This document shows, in pieces, positions 12,201 through 21,348 of a stretch of 43,249 nt of DNA. Position 1 is the stretch's first letter, and every line of letters starts with the position of its first letter. The position numbers and the translations under genes were made by a program. This stretch comes from an uncultured Campylobacteraceae bacterium (GTDB lineage Bacteria; Campylobacterota; Campylobacteria; Campylobacterales; Arcobacteraceae), in NCBI GenBank assembly GCA_913057765.1, contig CAJXPH010000002.1:1-43249 (forward strand), written 5' to 3'. The notes under the pieces are model-generated. The model was not told the origin of the DNA, searched no databases, and saw nothing but the letters and a program-made list of their open reading frames with translations.

Positions 12201-12753
12201 TTGCATCAAGTAAAGCCTCTTTTGTAGTTAATACACTTAAGTTATTTGTATCAAAAAAACTTTCAAACACTAAAGAAGCACTTGCTATTGCAAATAAAAT
12301 TCCAATTATTGATACAGACTGAAGTACTGAATTTCCCTTTGCTAAATTTTTCTTCCCCCAAACATCTAATATAATTCCAAATTTTGCGGGAGAATAAATA
12401 GCACTTTGAACAGCAAGTAATACTAAGTTAAACATTGCTAAATAGAAATTTCCTGAAAGATATGAAAATATCATAAGAACAGATAAAACAAATGATGAAA
12501 CTGCACCATAAACTAAGATATCTTTCTTATTATACTTATCAGATAAGTATCCACTTAATGTAAATAATAATAAAAAAGGTATTATTATCATTGCATTAAT
12601 AATAGATATCCAAACAACTTGCTCACTTCCATCAAAAATCTTAAATGCAATATTTTGTAAAAGTATTTTATGGGATACATCTACTACTGCATTACAAAAA
12701 ACCACAAATAAAAATGCTAATTTTATAACTACTAAATTTGATAACTTTTCCAT
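9271..12753 (-). CDS. aas: Trifunctional LplT-like MFS transporter / PlsC acyltransferase / acyl-ACP synthetase (Aas-like)
   Basis: N-terminal 12-TM MFS; acyltransferase NHVSWIDW and FPEGSITRNG; AMP-binding FSSGSEGTPKGVELT, GYGVTET, YITGDKG. Confidence 0.92.
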   Translation of the reverse strand: MEKLSNLVVIKLAFLFVVFCNAVVDVSHKILLQNIAFKIFDGSEQVVWISIINAMIIIPFLLLFTLSGYLSDKYNKKDILVYGAVSSFVLSVLMIFSYLSGNFYLAMFNLVLLAVQSAIYSPAKFGIILDVWGKKNLAKGNSVLQSVSIIGILFAIASASLVFESFFDTNNLSVLTTKEALLDAILPLTYYIVPVAFLEMLISLFVLKKLKTSYNSNDKLQLDKKALMQGKLLGKNIKTIYSNNIIFLSVIGLSVFWAISQGLMAVFPSFAKQYLNITDVFVINGVIAASGIGIAIGSIIYSRISKHYIEIGTIPLASLGMAITIYVSTVVESTFLLGLTFLVFGIFGGLFVVPLNSLIQFNAKRKILGTVLAGNNWFHSLAMFAMLMLTTIVSLLNLDPKNTIYLILLITIGGTLYTIYKLPQSLILLFLKFVVGMKYNLEVQGVKNIPSSGGILLLGNHVSWIDWAVILMSSPREVKFVMHKPIYDKWYLTWVLKLFGAIPISNASSKSALQTIAKELDEGNIVVLFPEGSITRNGHMGEFKKGFEKILELTQTDVKVVSFYIRGLWESMFSRANKKFKQSYRTNSVTVSFSKPIKKEKATIALVKSEVIKLSTESWNEHIKNLDTLGNTIFDSLKEVGSDFIFGDSTGLELSGHKFLTVSILFKNLLESRIKGQNIGLLLPSTSAGAFINYSTIMLGKTVVNLNYTAEIEALKQAIDKADIKTIVASKKFVEKLAGKGIDVSELFELTEVIYVEDLKPLISKSSGLLTLLSVKFFPSFILKAIHVKKTRKDDTAVILFSSGSEGTPKGVELTSDNILGNSQQIAGIINASHSDTIVASLPIFHAFGITVTTFLPLIEGIKCVAHPDPTDGVGLGKLVSKYKATIMCGTSTFFRLYTKNSKVHPLMFESLRLTVAGAEKLREDVRLDFKRKFGKDIIEGYGVTETTPVAACNLPNTLAPDFTVQVGTKQGSVGMPIPGTIVKIVDPESFEELESGQEGMIVISGIQVMKGYLKDEEKTASVLKEIDGHIFYITGDKGKIDSDGFLTIVDRYSRFAKLGGEMVSLGAIEEKVTKLILSEEENEIDFVATSLADEKKGEKVILLISGVNNEFIENLKNEMVKTFDNKLMIPSLIKIVDDVPKLGTGKKDFKTAKILAQSL

Positions 12754-12756
12754 ATT

Positions 12757-13755
12757 TTATTCCTTTATTAACTTTTGCCAGTTTGTATAAATAATTGATT
12801 CTTCTTCAAAATATTCATTGAAAAACTCTATATTCCTATCAAGCGGGTTTTCAATTCTTTCTAACTCTTTTCTCTTCTTTAATCCTAAAGAATGATATGA
12901 AAACATAGGAGAGAAAGGAACAGGATAATCTGTTCCAAAAAGTAATTTATCATGAATCTGACTTTGGTTTTTTGCCAAGTCTTCGATAATCTTTGATCTA
13001 AAATTCATAACCATTGCAGATAAATCTGCATATACATTCTCATGTTTTTCTAAATACTCTATTGTTTTAAAATAATCATCGCCAAATTTTTTATTATCAA
13101 ATGAAAAGTTATTTAAAAATTTTCTAGGGTTATGTTCCATAATTGTATTTACTCCAAAATGAGCAAGAACAACTTTACATCCTATTTCAATTGCAGAATT
13201 TGCAACCTCGACTTTTTCATATATAGGATTTGATTCAATTGCATGTTCACTTCCCGTATGAATAATAATTGGTAAATCATAAGATTTTATTTTTTCAAAA
13301 TATGGAATATATTTATCATCATTAATATCAATATCCCAATAATTTTGTAAAAACTTCGCTCCTTTGAATCCTTGAGATGCATATTCATCTATTAAATCTA
13401 GAGCATCTACCCTATTAGGATTAACAGAAAAAAATGGAATAACTTCATTTGGATATTTTTTATGTTCATTTAAAACATCTTCATTTGAAGAACATACTGT
13501 TTTATCTCTTGATATTTCTCTTCCTTTTGAATCAATTTTTGCATCAACTGGAAGAACTACAGATTTTTTTACATATTTAGAAGTTTGAATATTATTAATA
13601 AAGGCATCTACAAAAGCATCATATTTTCTATCTAATAAATCATCTTTATCAACACCGAGTTTTTTTGCAAAAAGCGAAATAGCTACCTTGTCATAAACTC
13701 TTGAAAAAGATACATTTGGATTTAATAAATGCGCATGAAAATCTATAGTTTCCAT
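12757..13755 (-). CDS. Amidohydrolase-2 family protein
   Basis: METIDFHAHLLNP, IIIHTGSEH, VVLAHFG and LLFGTDYPVPFSP metal-ligand motifs. Confidence 0.85.
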   Translation of the reverse strand: METIDFHAHLLNPNVSFSRVYDKVAISLFAKKLGVDKDDLLDRKYDAFVDAFINNIQTSKYVKKSVVLPVDAKIDSKGREISRDKTVCSSNEDVLNEHKKYPNEVIPFFSVNPNRVDALDLIDEYASQGFKGAKFLQNYWDIDINDDKYIPYFEKIKSYDLPIIIHTGSEHAIESNPIYEKVEVANSAIEIGCKVVLAHFGVNTIMEHNPRKFLNNFSFDNKKFGDDYFKTIEYLEKHENVYADLSAMVMNFRSKIIEDLAKNQSQIHDKLLFGTDYPVPFSPMFSYHSLGLKKRKELERIENPLDRNIEFFNEYFEEESIIYTNWQKLIKE

Positions 13756-14393
13756 TATATTTCCTTTTTAAATTCTTCAATAGTATGTCTATTAAAAATA
13801 TAAGGCTTAAATGAGTTTAAAATATCAAGGACTAACACTTCAGGTAAAAAACCAGTCTTTTCTAATACTTTACTACTCAATTCTCTTTCTATTAAAGCAA
13901 GTTTTTTACTTGTGCTCACATACTCTTCAATTAAGTGTGACGATATTTCATAAAGTCTAAGTTCTTCATAGACTTTTAAAACCTGAATCTCTGTTTTAAA
14001 ATAAATCTCTTTATCATCAAGTAAATCAAGATTAATAGCTTCATTTAAAAGTTCTTTATCCAAATCTTTTTTTAAAATAGGATTTTTTATCTCACTTGAA
14101 ATCATTTGAATAGATTGTAAAATCAATTCAGCTCTATCATCAAAGTCTATATTGTAATAATCAAATAGTTCTTTTATATAATCAATTGAAAAACTAAGAT
14201 TATCTTTGAAATATTTAATCATATTTAATACAGTGATAGTAATCTCTGGATAATATTTCATATTTTTTGAAGTATTTACTGTATTAGGGAGTAAACCTTT
14301 TTTATGATAAAAAGAGATTGTATGATTACTAAGTTGTGTCTCTTCAACTAATTCACTCATTTTATAATAGTTTTTATCATCAATAATTTTCAT
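13755..14393 (-). CDS. MerR-family transcriptional regulator
   Basis: YYKMSELVEETQLSNHTISFYHKKGLLPNTVNTSKNMKYYPEITITVLNMIKYFKD winged HTH; stop overlaps the amidohydrolase start. Confidence 0.85.
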   Translation of the reverse strand: MKIIDDKNYYKMSELVEETQLSNHTISFYHKKGLLPNTVNTSKNMKYYPEITITVLNMIKYFKDNLSFSIDYIKELFDYYNIDFDDRAELILQSIQMISSEIKNPILKKDLDKELLNEAINLDLLDDKEIYFKTEIQVLKVYEELRLYEISSHLIEEYVSTSKKLALIERELSSKVLEKTGFLPEVLVLDILNSFKPYIFNRHTIEEFKKEI

Positions 14394-14415
14394 TTTTATT
14401 CCTTCTTTTTATATG

Positions 14416-14495
14416 CAAAGTAAAGAGTTAAACTCTTTACTTTTGAAATTATAGAAGAAAAAAATAAAAAAGTCAAGAGTAGAACTCTTTACTTT
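14416..14495 (-). promoter_or_regulatory. Promoter of the MerR-amidohydrolase-aas operon with two flanking dyads
   Basis: -35 TTGACT (14471..14476, complement), 17-nt spacer, -10 TATAAT (14448..14453, complement); AAGAGTnnAACTCTTTACTTTT occurs on both sides. Confidence 0.7.
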
Positions 14496-14506
14496 TAAAA
14501 ATGTCG

Positions 14507-15397
14507 TTAGTTTGTAACTATATTATTTCTTTTTTTGAATGAATCCAGGGAAAAGATTACAAGAGCAATCCAGATAAGAGTAAAACTAATTAATTTATCA
14601 AAATTAAACTCTTCATGGTATATAAAAACAGCTACTAAAAAAGCACATGTAGGACCTATATATTGAAAAAATCCTAAAGTTGTAAGTTTCATTCTAGTTG
14701 CTGCTCCATTAAATAAAAGTAATGGAATAATTGTTATCACACCACCTAGGCTTAACATTAGACTTATGTAATCTGTAGAATTTAAAAAAGAGATTGTATC
14801 ATTTGAAATAATATAATATAAATATATCAAACCAAAAGGCAGTAAAATTAATGTTTCTACAAATAAGCCAACGATAGAACCTACATTAACCTTTTTTCTT
14901 ATCATTCCATAAAATCCAAAAGTGAAAGCTAATGTAAGAGAGACTAAGGGGATAGAACCTATTATTATAACTTGGTAAAGTACTGCTAAAGACGCAATAA
15001 AAATCGCAATATATTGATTTCTTGTCATTTTCTCAGAGAAAATTAAATATCCAAGTAATACGTTTACTAATGGATTAATATAATAGCCTAAGGCTGTTTC
15101 CATAATTTTATTGTTTGCAACAGCCCAAATAAAAACAAGCCAATTTATAGATATGAATAATGTAGAAAAAGCTAAGTACTTCAATTTCTTTTTATCTCTA
15201 ATTAATAACTTGAAAATATCAATCTGTTTTGTTATAAATAGTAATGGTATCAAAATTATAAATGACCAAAGAATTCTATGAATTAATACTTCTACAGGGT
15301 CAACACTTACTACTTGTTTAAAGTAAATAGGTGCTATTGCTCCCCAGAATAAAAATGCAAAAATTGCATATATTTGGCCTAATCTATTTTCATTCAA
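14507..15397 (-). CDS. rarD: EamA/RarD-family transporter
   Basis: FWGAIAPIYFKQVVSVDPVEVLIHRILWSF, ALGYYINPLVNVLLGYLIFSEKM, FFQYIGPT. Confidence 0.9.
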   Translation of the reverse strand: MNENRLGQIYAIFAFLFWGAIAPIYFKQVVSVDPVEVLIHRILWSFIILIPLLFITKQIDIFKLLIRDKKKLKYLAFSTLFISINWLVFIWAVANNKIMETALGYYINPLVNVLLGYLIFSEKMTRNQYIAIFIASLAVLYQVIIIGSIPLVSLTLAFTFGFYGMIRKKVNVGSIVGLFVETLILLPFGLIYLYYIISNDTISFLNSTDYISLMLSLGGVITIIPLLLFNGAATRMKLTTLGFFQYIGPTCAFLVAVFIYHEEFNFDKLISFTLIWIALVIFSLDSFKKRNNIVTN

Positions 15398-15474
15398 ATT
15401 TTCTCTTTTGTAACTTTTGTGAAACTATAGCCAAATTTATATGAAAGTGGGAACAAAGGGAAACCCCTTTGTTT

Positions 15475-17241
15475 TTAGATAAGTTTATTTAAACTCTTTT
15501 GGTCATTTATTTCATCGGCTATCCAAGGAGAAATAACAAGATTTGATGATAAATCTTTTTTAATTTCATTTATATATTTTAGTTCATTTAAACCTTTTTG
15601 ACATAAAAGATTATTTGAACTCTTTGTAAGTGCAAAACTTCTATTTACTACCCAAGAATAAGAAGAGATACCTGCTCTACTCAAATCTTCTTGCAAATCT
15701 TTTGCTTCGTGAGTTGGTGTTGCCTCAGCAAGAGTTACTATTAAAATCTTTGTAAATTTTTCATCTTTTATTCTTGGAAGTAATGAAGTTAATTCATCAC
15801 TCATTTCATCATTTGAATTTTTAAGAACCTCTTTATGATATGCATTTGAAGCATCAAGAAGTAAAAGAGTATGACCTGTTGGAGCAGTATCTAGTACTAC
15901 AAATCTATCTTTTGCTTTATCAACAGTTTTTGCAAAAGCTTCAAATATTGCAATTTCTTCAATACAAGGAGAACTTAATTCTTCTTTTAATAAAGACATA
16001 TCGTCAGAAGATAGTTTATCTTTATTTTTTGCAATCACAGAGTCTACGTGTCTTTTTATTTCAACTTTTGGATCAATCTTTTCAATTATAAGATTTTTAT
16101 TATCTTGAGAAATATATTCCAAATGCGCTGCAGGATCAGTTGTTGATAAAGTTACTTTATGCCCTTTAGAAACAAGTTTTGAAGCAATAAGTGAAGCTAT
16201 AGTTGTTTTACCAACTCCACCTTTTCCCATAGTCATAATTAAACCATTTCCATCTTTTTCAAAATCTGAAATAAGATTTTCCCAAGAATTAATATCTTTA
16301 AGTGTTTCTTTTAATTCATCTTCAAGTTGCTCTTTTGCACCTTTAAATTCATCCGCAATTTCTTCATTTATAATGCTACGCAAGCTCTCAATTCCTACAA
16401 CACCTTTTGGATAAAATTCAACTTGTGTGTACGATAACTGTTTTAAAGAAGAAGGGATGTTAGAAATTGCTTCTTGTGATTTTAAAGAAAATGCATTTGC
16501 AATTTCATCATTCTCTTCATTTTTAAAAACTCCATTTATCACTAAATGTTGATTTTTCATGCCTTGACTAGATAATTCTAAACTTGCTTTTGAAGCTTCT
16601 ATCAATGATAATTTTTCGGCTCGAGAAACTAAAATTAAAAGTGTTTTATCACTATTTTTTAAATTTTCAACTACATTATCATATAGTTTTTTATATTCTG
16701 AGAGTCCAGAAACTGGACCTAAACAAGAACTTCCTGTCGTATTATCAGCAATAAAATCATTCCAAGCTGCAGGCAATGATAAAAGTCTCAAAGTATGTCC
16801 AGTAGGAGCTGTATCTAAAATAATATGGTCATAAGTAGATACAATATCTTCATCTCCAACGTACTTTGAAAACTCATTAAATCCTGCAATTTCAACTGTA
16901 CAAGCCCCAGATAGTTGCTCTTCCATTTGCTCTATTGCTTCATCTGGTAAAATACCTTTATAAGGTCCAACCATTTTTTCTTTATACTCATTTGCTGCAA
17001 CAACAGGGTTAATGTTCATAGCCCATAAGTTTTCAACTTCATTTACAATTGTAGGAATAGATTTTAATTTTGTATTCAATACCTCATCAAGATTTGATGC
17101 AGGGTCTGTTGATATTAAAAGAACTTTTTTGTTTGCATTTGCAAGTGCAACAGATATTGCACAAGACATAGAAGTTTTACCAACACCACCCTTTCCCGTA
17201 AAAAAAAGAAATTGTGGAATTTTACTTATAAGTTTTTTCAT
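15475..17241 (-). CDS. arsA: Arsenical pump-driving ATPase
   Basis: Two P-loop halves (FTGKGGVGKTSMS and MGKGGVGKTTIAS), each with a DTAPTGHTL motif. Confidence 0.95.
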   Translation of the reverse strand: MKKLISKIPQFLFFTGKGGVGKTSMSCAISVALANANKKVLLISTDPASNLDEVLNTKLKSIPTIVNEVENLWAMNINPVVAANEYKEKMVGPYKGILPDEAIEQMEEQLSGACTVEIAGFNEFSKYVGDEDIVSTYDHIILDTAPTGHTLRLLSLPAAWNDFIADNTTGSSCLGPVSGLSEYKKLYDNVVENLKNSDKTLLILVSRAEKLSLIEASKASLELSSQGMKNQHLVINGVFKNEENDEIANAFSLKSQEAISNIPSSLKQLSYTQVEFYPKGVVGIESLRSIINEEIADEFKGAKEQLEDELKETLKDINSWENLISDFEKDGNGLIMTMGKGGVGKTTIASLIASKLVSKGHKVTLSTTDPAAHLEYISQDNKNLIIEKIDPKVEIKRHVDSVIAKNKDKLSSDDMSLLKEELSSPCIEEIAIFEAFAKTVDKAKDRFVVLDTAPTGHTLLLLDASNAYHKEVLKNSNDEMSDELTSLLPRIKDEKFTKILIVTLAEATPTHEAKDLQEDLSRAGISSYSWVVNRSFALTKSSNNLLCQKGLNELKYINEIKKDLSSNLVISPWIADEINDQKSLNKLI

Positions 17242-17242
17242 T

Positions 17243-17566
17243 TTAGAACTTTGCTATAAATGCTGCTAAACCAAGTTTTGAACTAAGTTCAGGAACACTT
17301 GGATAATTTTTAGAAAATACAAGTTCTTCATCAACAAAAAATAATGGTAAAGAATCAACACCCTCTTCTTTTAGAATTCTTGTAACTTCTTTATTTATAA
17401 CATACTCTGCTGGTTCAGTTGTAAGTCCAAATCTATTTATTTCAAATTTTTCTTTATCAAGTGTCGTTAAAAAATTTGCAAGTTGCACTAATTTTGTATC
17501 AATTTCTGTTCCACAAACTCCAGTTGGACAACACATAGCTGGATCATATATTTTTAATGTTTTCAT
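17243..17566 (-). CDS. arsD: Arsenic metallochaperone ArsD
   Basis: IYDPAMCCPTGVCG, FGLTTEPAEYVINKEV, SLPLFFVD. Confidence 0.94.
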   Translation of the reverse strand: MKTLKIYDPAMCCPTGVCGTEIDTKLVQLANFLTTLDKEKFEINRFGLTTEPAEYVINKEVTRILKEEGVDSLPLFFVDEELVFSKNYPSVPELSSKLGLAAFIAKF

Positions 17567-17583
17567 TTTTCTTCTTTATATAT

Positions 17584-17814
17584 TTATTTAAATAATGCTT
17601 TTATTTCTTCTGAAGTTAATAGTTTCCCTGTAGATTTTACTTCACCATCAATTACTAAACCTGGAGTATTCATAACCCCATACTCCATTATTTTAATTAC
17701 ATCTTCTACTTTTTCAACTTCTGCAAAAATCCCAGCTTCGGCTATTGCTTTTTTTACATTTTCCATTAAAGCCTGACATTTGGGACATCCTGTTCCTAAA
17801 ATCTCAATTTTCAT
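17584..17814 (-). CDS. Small thioredoxin-fold redox protein (TM0996/MTH895-like)
   Basis: 76 aa, MKIEILGTGCPKCQAL CxxC and NTPGLVIDG cis-Pro. Confidence 0.88.
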   Translation of the reverse strand: MKIEILGTGCPKCQALMENVKKAIAEAGIFAEVEKVEDVIKIMEYGVMNTPGLVIDGEVKSTGKLLTSEEIKALFK

Positions 17815-18257
17815 TATTGTTCCTTCTTAACTTTTTTATACTCTTGTAAAAACTCTTTGGCATTATCTCCTCTTAGATAATCCACAGCTTTTAATAAACC
17901 ATCACTTAAATACCTTACATTAAAACCTTTTTGTTTTAAATATACTCTTGCAATATTTGCTCTATCATTGTGAGGACAAGCAGTAATGATTAACTTTGAC
18001 TTATCTAATTCATCAAGTCTATTAGGGAGTTCATTTAAAGGGATATTTTTAGTAAACCCTAAACTCCATACTTCAAACTCTTCTTTAAATCTTATATCAA
18101 TAACTTCAGCTTTTCCTTCTTCTACAAGATTGAGCATCTCAACCATTTTAATTTTCATGTTAGTTCGTTCTTCATAATCAAATGTTTTAATATATTCTTC
18201 TAAATCATTTGAATATAAAGAAATACAACACAATAAAAGCAGTAAAATTTTATTCAT
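17814..18257 (-). CDS. Exported rhodanese-domain protein
   Basis: Start reassigned to MNKILLLLLCCISLYS (signal peptide, good RBS); VIDIRFKEEFE...ITACPHNDRANIARVYLKQKGFNVRYLSDGL. Confidence 0.82.
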   Translation of the reverse strand: MNKILLLLLCCISLYSNDLEEYIKTFDYEERTNMKIKMVEMLNLVEEGKAEVIDIRFKEEFEVWSLGFTKNIPLNELPNRLDELDKSKLIITACPHNDRANIARVYLKQKGFNVRYLSDGLLKAVDYLRGDNAKEFLQEYKKVKKEQ

Positions 18258-18273
18258 CTTCTTCCCCAATTTT

Positions 18274-19233
18274 TTATAAAATTGCATTAAAAATATAACC
18301 AACTAATAAAATAGCACTTCCTACTATAGAAAAGAATATACTTATTAATTTCAAAGACATTACTCTTTTTAGAATCATAGCTTCTGGTAAACTAAGTGCA
18401 ACAACTGCCATCATAAATGATAATGCAGTCCCCAATAACATTCCTTTTGAAGTAAGTACTTCAATTAGAGGAATCATCCCTGCTGCACTTGAATACATTG
18501 GAATTCCCATAAAAACCCCAATTAAAGGGGCATACCATACATCACCACCTGCATATTTTATAATAAACTCTTCGGGAACATATCCATGAATAAATGCTCC
18601 AATTGCAATACCTATAATAACATACAGATAAATCTTATTAAAAATATCTTTTGTACCATCCCATGCTTCTTTTAAGTGATTTGAAAAAGCATTGTTTTCA
18701 TTTACATTATTTCCACAACAAGAAACTGGTTTTATATCTATAAGTACCTCTTTTTCTAAATCCATACTTCCTATTATTAAACCTGCAATAATTGCAATTA
18801 ATAAAGCACAAGCTATATATAGTAAGGCAATTTTATATCCAAAAAGTGAGAAAAGAAGTGCTATTACAACGGCATCACTCAAAGGTGCAGATATCAAATA
18901 AGAAAAGGTAACGCCTAAAGGAATTCTAGCTTGTAAAAATCCTAAAAAAAGAGGAATTGCACTACACGAACAAAAAGGTGTCAAAACACCAAAAAATGCC
19001 GCAAAAACATGACCTAAAAGTTTATGTTTTCCTTGAAGGTAATCTCTTATTTTTTCTACAGGGAAATAACTTCTAAGTAATGTAACTAAATAAATAATAC
19101 CAATTAATAAAATAAAAATCTTTACAGTATCAAATATAAAAAAATGAATAGATTGTGATAGATGTGCTGTTTTATCTAATCCAATTAAAGTATAGATTAG
19201 ATAATCAACAAACTTTTCCCAATAGATAAACAT
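18274..19233 (-). CDS. ArsP/YraQ-like permease
   Basis: GVLTPFCSCSAIPLFLGFLQARIPLGVTFSYLISAPLSDAVV; ~8 TM; cytosolic SCCGNN cysteine pair. Confidence 0.86.
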   Translation of the reverse strand: MFIYWEKFVDYLIYTLIGLDKTAHLSQSIHFFIFDTVKIFILLIGIIYLVTLLRSYFPVEKIRDYLQGKHKLLGHVFAAFFGVLTPFCSCSAIPLFLGFLQARIPLGVTFSYLISAPLSDAVVIALLFSLFGYKIALLYIACALLIAIIAGLIIGSMDLEKEVLIDIKPVSCCGNNVNENNAFSNHLKEAWDGTKDIFNKIYLYVIIGIAIGAFIHGYVPEEFIIKYAGGDVWYAPLIGVFMGIPMYSSAAGMIPLIEVLTSKGMLLGTALSFMMAVVALSLPEAMILKRVMSLKLISIFFSIVGSAILLVGYIFNAIL

Positions 19234-19637
19234 TATAGACCTAATTCTTCTTTTACTTTAGGTAATAAAGTTTTATAGACTTCATCATACGTATCTAAAA
19301 ATGCATCAAATTCTTTTCCATCTGGATCTTCAAAACTGATATGAATTACTTTTACAGCTTTAGGAAACATTGGACAAGTTTCATGAGCATTATCACAAAC
19401 TGTTACTACTAAATCATATTTATTATCTATTACCTTATCAATAGTTTTAGAATGATATTCTTCTTTCCAAATATTTTTTTGCTCTAATAACTTTTTTGCA
19501 TTTGGATTTACTCTTCCACTTGCTTTCACACCTGAAGAATCTGAACTAGCTCCATCAATAAACGCATTTATTTGAGCTTCTGCAATAATACTTCTACAAG
19601 AATTTCCTGTACATAAAATTAAAACTTTCTTATCCAT
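19233..19637 (-). CDS. arsC: Arsenate reductase, low-molecular-weight phosphatase (thioredoxin-type) family
   Basis: VLILCTGNSCRSIIAEA P-loop; VVTVCDNAHETCPMFP. Confidence 0.94.
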   Translation of the reverse strand: MDKKVLILCTGNSCRSIIAEAQINAFIDGASSDSSGVKASGRVNPNAKKLLEQKNIWKEEYHSKTIDKVIDNKYDLVVTVCDNAHETCPMFPKAVKVIHISFEDPDGKEFDAFLDTYDEVYKTLLPKVKEELGL

Positions 19638-19652
19638 AATATTTTCTCCTAA

Positions 19653-20921
19653 TTAAAATATAGCTAATGCTAATAATACAATCAATAACACCGGAGGTGT
19701 TATAATTAAACCAAATTTACTATACTGTGCAAATGAAATATTTACACCTTTCTTAGCTAAAACATGAAGCCAAAGAAGAGTTGCTAAAGAACCAAATGGC
19801 GTCATTTTTGGTCCTAAGTTACATCCTATGATATTTGCATACGCTAAAGCTTGGTTTGGAATATCTCCCATCTTGTCAAGGGCAATATCCATAATCATAA
19901 CTGTTGGCATATTGTTCATAATAGCACTTAAGAATGCAGATAAGAAACCTGTTCCTATAATTGCTATAGTGTCACCTCTGGATGCTAAATCTTTAAGTAT
20001 GATTGTTAAATAATCAGTAAGCCCTGCATTTTTTAAACCATATACAACAATATATAAACCAATACTAAACCAAACAACTTGCCAAGGTGCTTCTTTAATA
20101 ATATGTATAGGTTCAACAGTTTTAAATAGTGTTGCAATAATTAAAAATAGAGCTCCACCACCTAAAGCAAATACTGCAACAGGTAAATTATAGGCATCTC
20201 CAATAAAATATCCTACAAGAAGTACTGCTAAAAATATCCATGATATATAAAATAGAGTTTTATTTTTAATAGCTGTTTCTGGATCTTTTAATAAAGATAT
20301 ATCAATCTTTTTAGGAATATCTTTTCTTAATAAAATCCATAAGAAAACAATAGATGCGATAACACTCACAACATATGGAATAATCATATTTGTAAAATAC
20401 TCTCCAAAGCCTATATTAAAATAATTTGCAGTTACAATATTTGTAAGGTTTGAAAAAACAAATGGCAAGGATGCACTATCAGATATAAACCCACCCGCTA
20501 GCAAAAAAGCCACTATAGATTTCATATTTAAATTTAATATTCTCATCTTAGCAAGTAAAATTGGTGTTAAAATTAGTGCGGCCCCATCATTTGCAAATAA
20601 AGCTGAAACAAAAGCTCCAAGGAGAATTGAATAAACAAACATTTTAAAACCATCACCATTTGAGAATTTTGCCATTTTTAGTGCTGCCCATTCAAAAAAA
20701 CCAATCTCATCTAAAACCATAGATAAAATTATAATTCCTATAAAGGATAAAGTTGCATCCCAAACTATATCTGTTACAATAAGTACATCATCTAAACTCA
20801 CAACTCCTAAAACTAAAGCAACTATTGCCCCAATGACAGCGGTTGTTCCTATTTGTAAATCTCTTGGTTGCCAAATCACAAAAATAAGTGTAATAATAAA
20901 AATTGCACTAGCTAATATCAT
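19653..20921 (-). CDS. arsB: Arsenite efflux transporter ArsB
   Basis: WDATLSFIGIIILSMVLDEIGFFEWAALKMA, FANDGAALILTPI, NNMPTVMI, GCNLGPKMTPFGSLATLLWLHVL. Confidence 0.95.
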   Translation of the reverse strand: MILASAIFIITLIFVIWQPRDLQIGTTAVIGAIVALVLGVVSLDDVLIVTDIVWDATLSFIGIIILSMVLDEIGFFEWAALKMAKFSNGDGFKMFVYSILLGAFVSALFANDGAALILTPILLAKMRILNLNMKSIVAFLLAGGFISDSASLPFVFSNLTNIVTANYFNIGFGEYFTNMIIPYVVSVIASIVFLWILLRKDIPKKIDISLLKDPETAIKNKTLFYISWIFLAVLLVGYFIGDAYNLPVAVFALGGGALFLIIATLFKTVEPIHIIKEAPWQVVWFSIGLYIVVYGLKNAGLTDYLTIILKDLASRGDTIAIIGTGFLSAFLSAIMNNMPTVMIMDIALDKMGDIPNQALAYANIIGCNLGPKMTPFGSLATLLWLHVLAKKGVNISFAQYSKFGLIITPPVLLIVLLALAIF

Positions 20922-20947
20922 ATTTTTCCTAAATTATATTTTTATAT

Positions 20948-20963
20948 ATCAAGATATATTGAT
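20948..20963. promoter_or_regulatory. Putative ArsR operator upstream of arsB
   Basis: ATCAA-GATATA-TTGAT, same half-sites as the arsR operator at 21703..21718. Confidence 0.75.
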
Positions 20964-20973
20964 GTTATTTTAA

Positions 20974-20998
20974 TAAAAAAAAGTAACCTTTTGGTTAC
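20974..20998 (-). terminator. Intrinsic terminator after the GGCT-like gene
   Basis: Minus strand GTAACC-AAAA-GGTTAC followed by a T-run; stop codon lies in the stem. Confidence 0.78.
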
Positions 20999-21348
20999 TC
21001 TTCTTCCATTTCAATTACTGCTGGTTTTAATGTATAAATAAATGTATCTACATCTAACTCATCATATCTCTCTACAGTAACAGGAGTTCTTTGAAATTCT
21101 GAACCTTCAAATTCATCTAAATTATCCCAGTGGTTGATTAAGTTTGATGAATAAAATATATATCCATGAATTGTATCTCTCTGGTCATCTAATCTAATTC
21201 CAGGATAACCCATTCCCGCCGACCATCCAGCATCAACTAACTTACCTTTAACAGTTGCTGGTACAAATTTCCCAACAACTTCTTCTAAAACATGTCCATT
21301 TGGACAGTTTGGCATTAATGTTCCGTATACAAATAGTGTTTCAGTCAT
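20995..21348 (-). CDS. Gamma-glutamylcyclotransferase-like (GGCT/YtfP) family protein
   Basis: LFVYGTLM, HGYIFYSS, LDEFEGSEFQRTPVTV motifs. Confidence 0.88.
   Translation of the reverse strand: MTETLFVYGTLMPNCPNGHVLEEVVGKFVPATVKGKLVDAGWSAGMGYPGIRLDDQRDTIHGYIFYSSNLINHWDNLDEFEGSEFQRTPVTVERYDELDVDTFIYTLKPAVIEMEEE

Noticed and set aside
15452-15473. AACAAAGGG/CCCTTTGTT hairpin after arsA as a terminator
   Set aside because: No T-tract on the minus strand where it would be needed; the T-run is on the strand without a gene.
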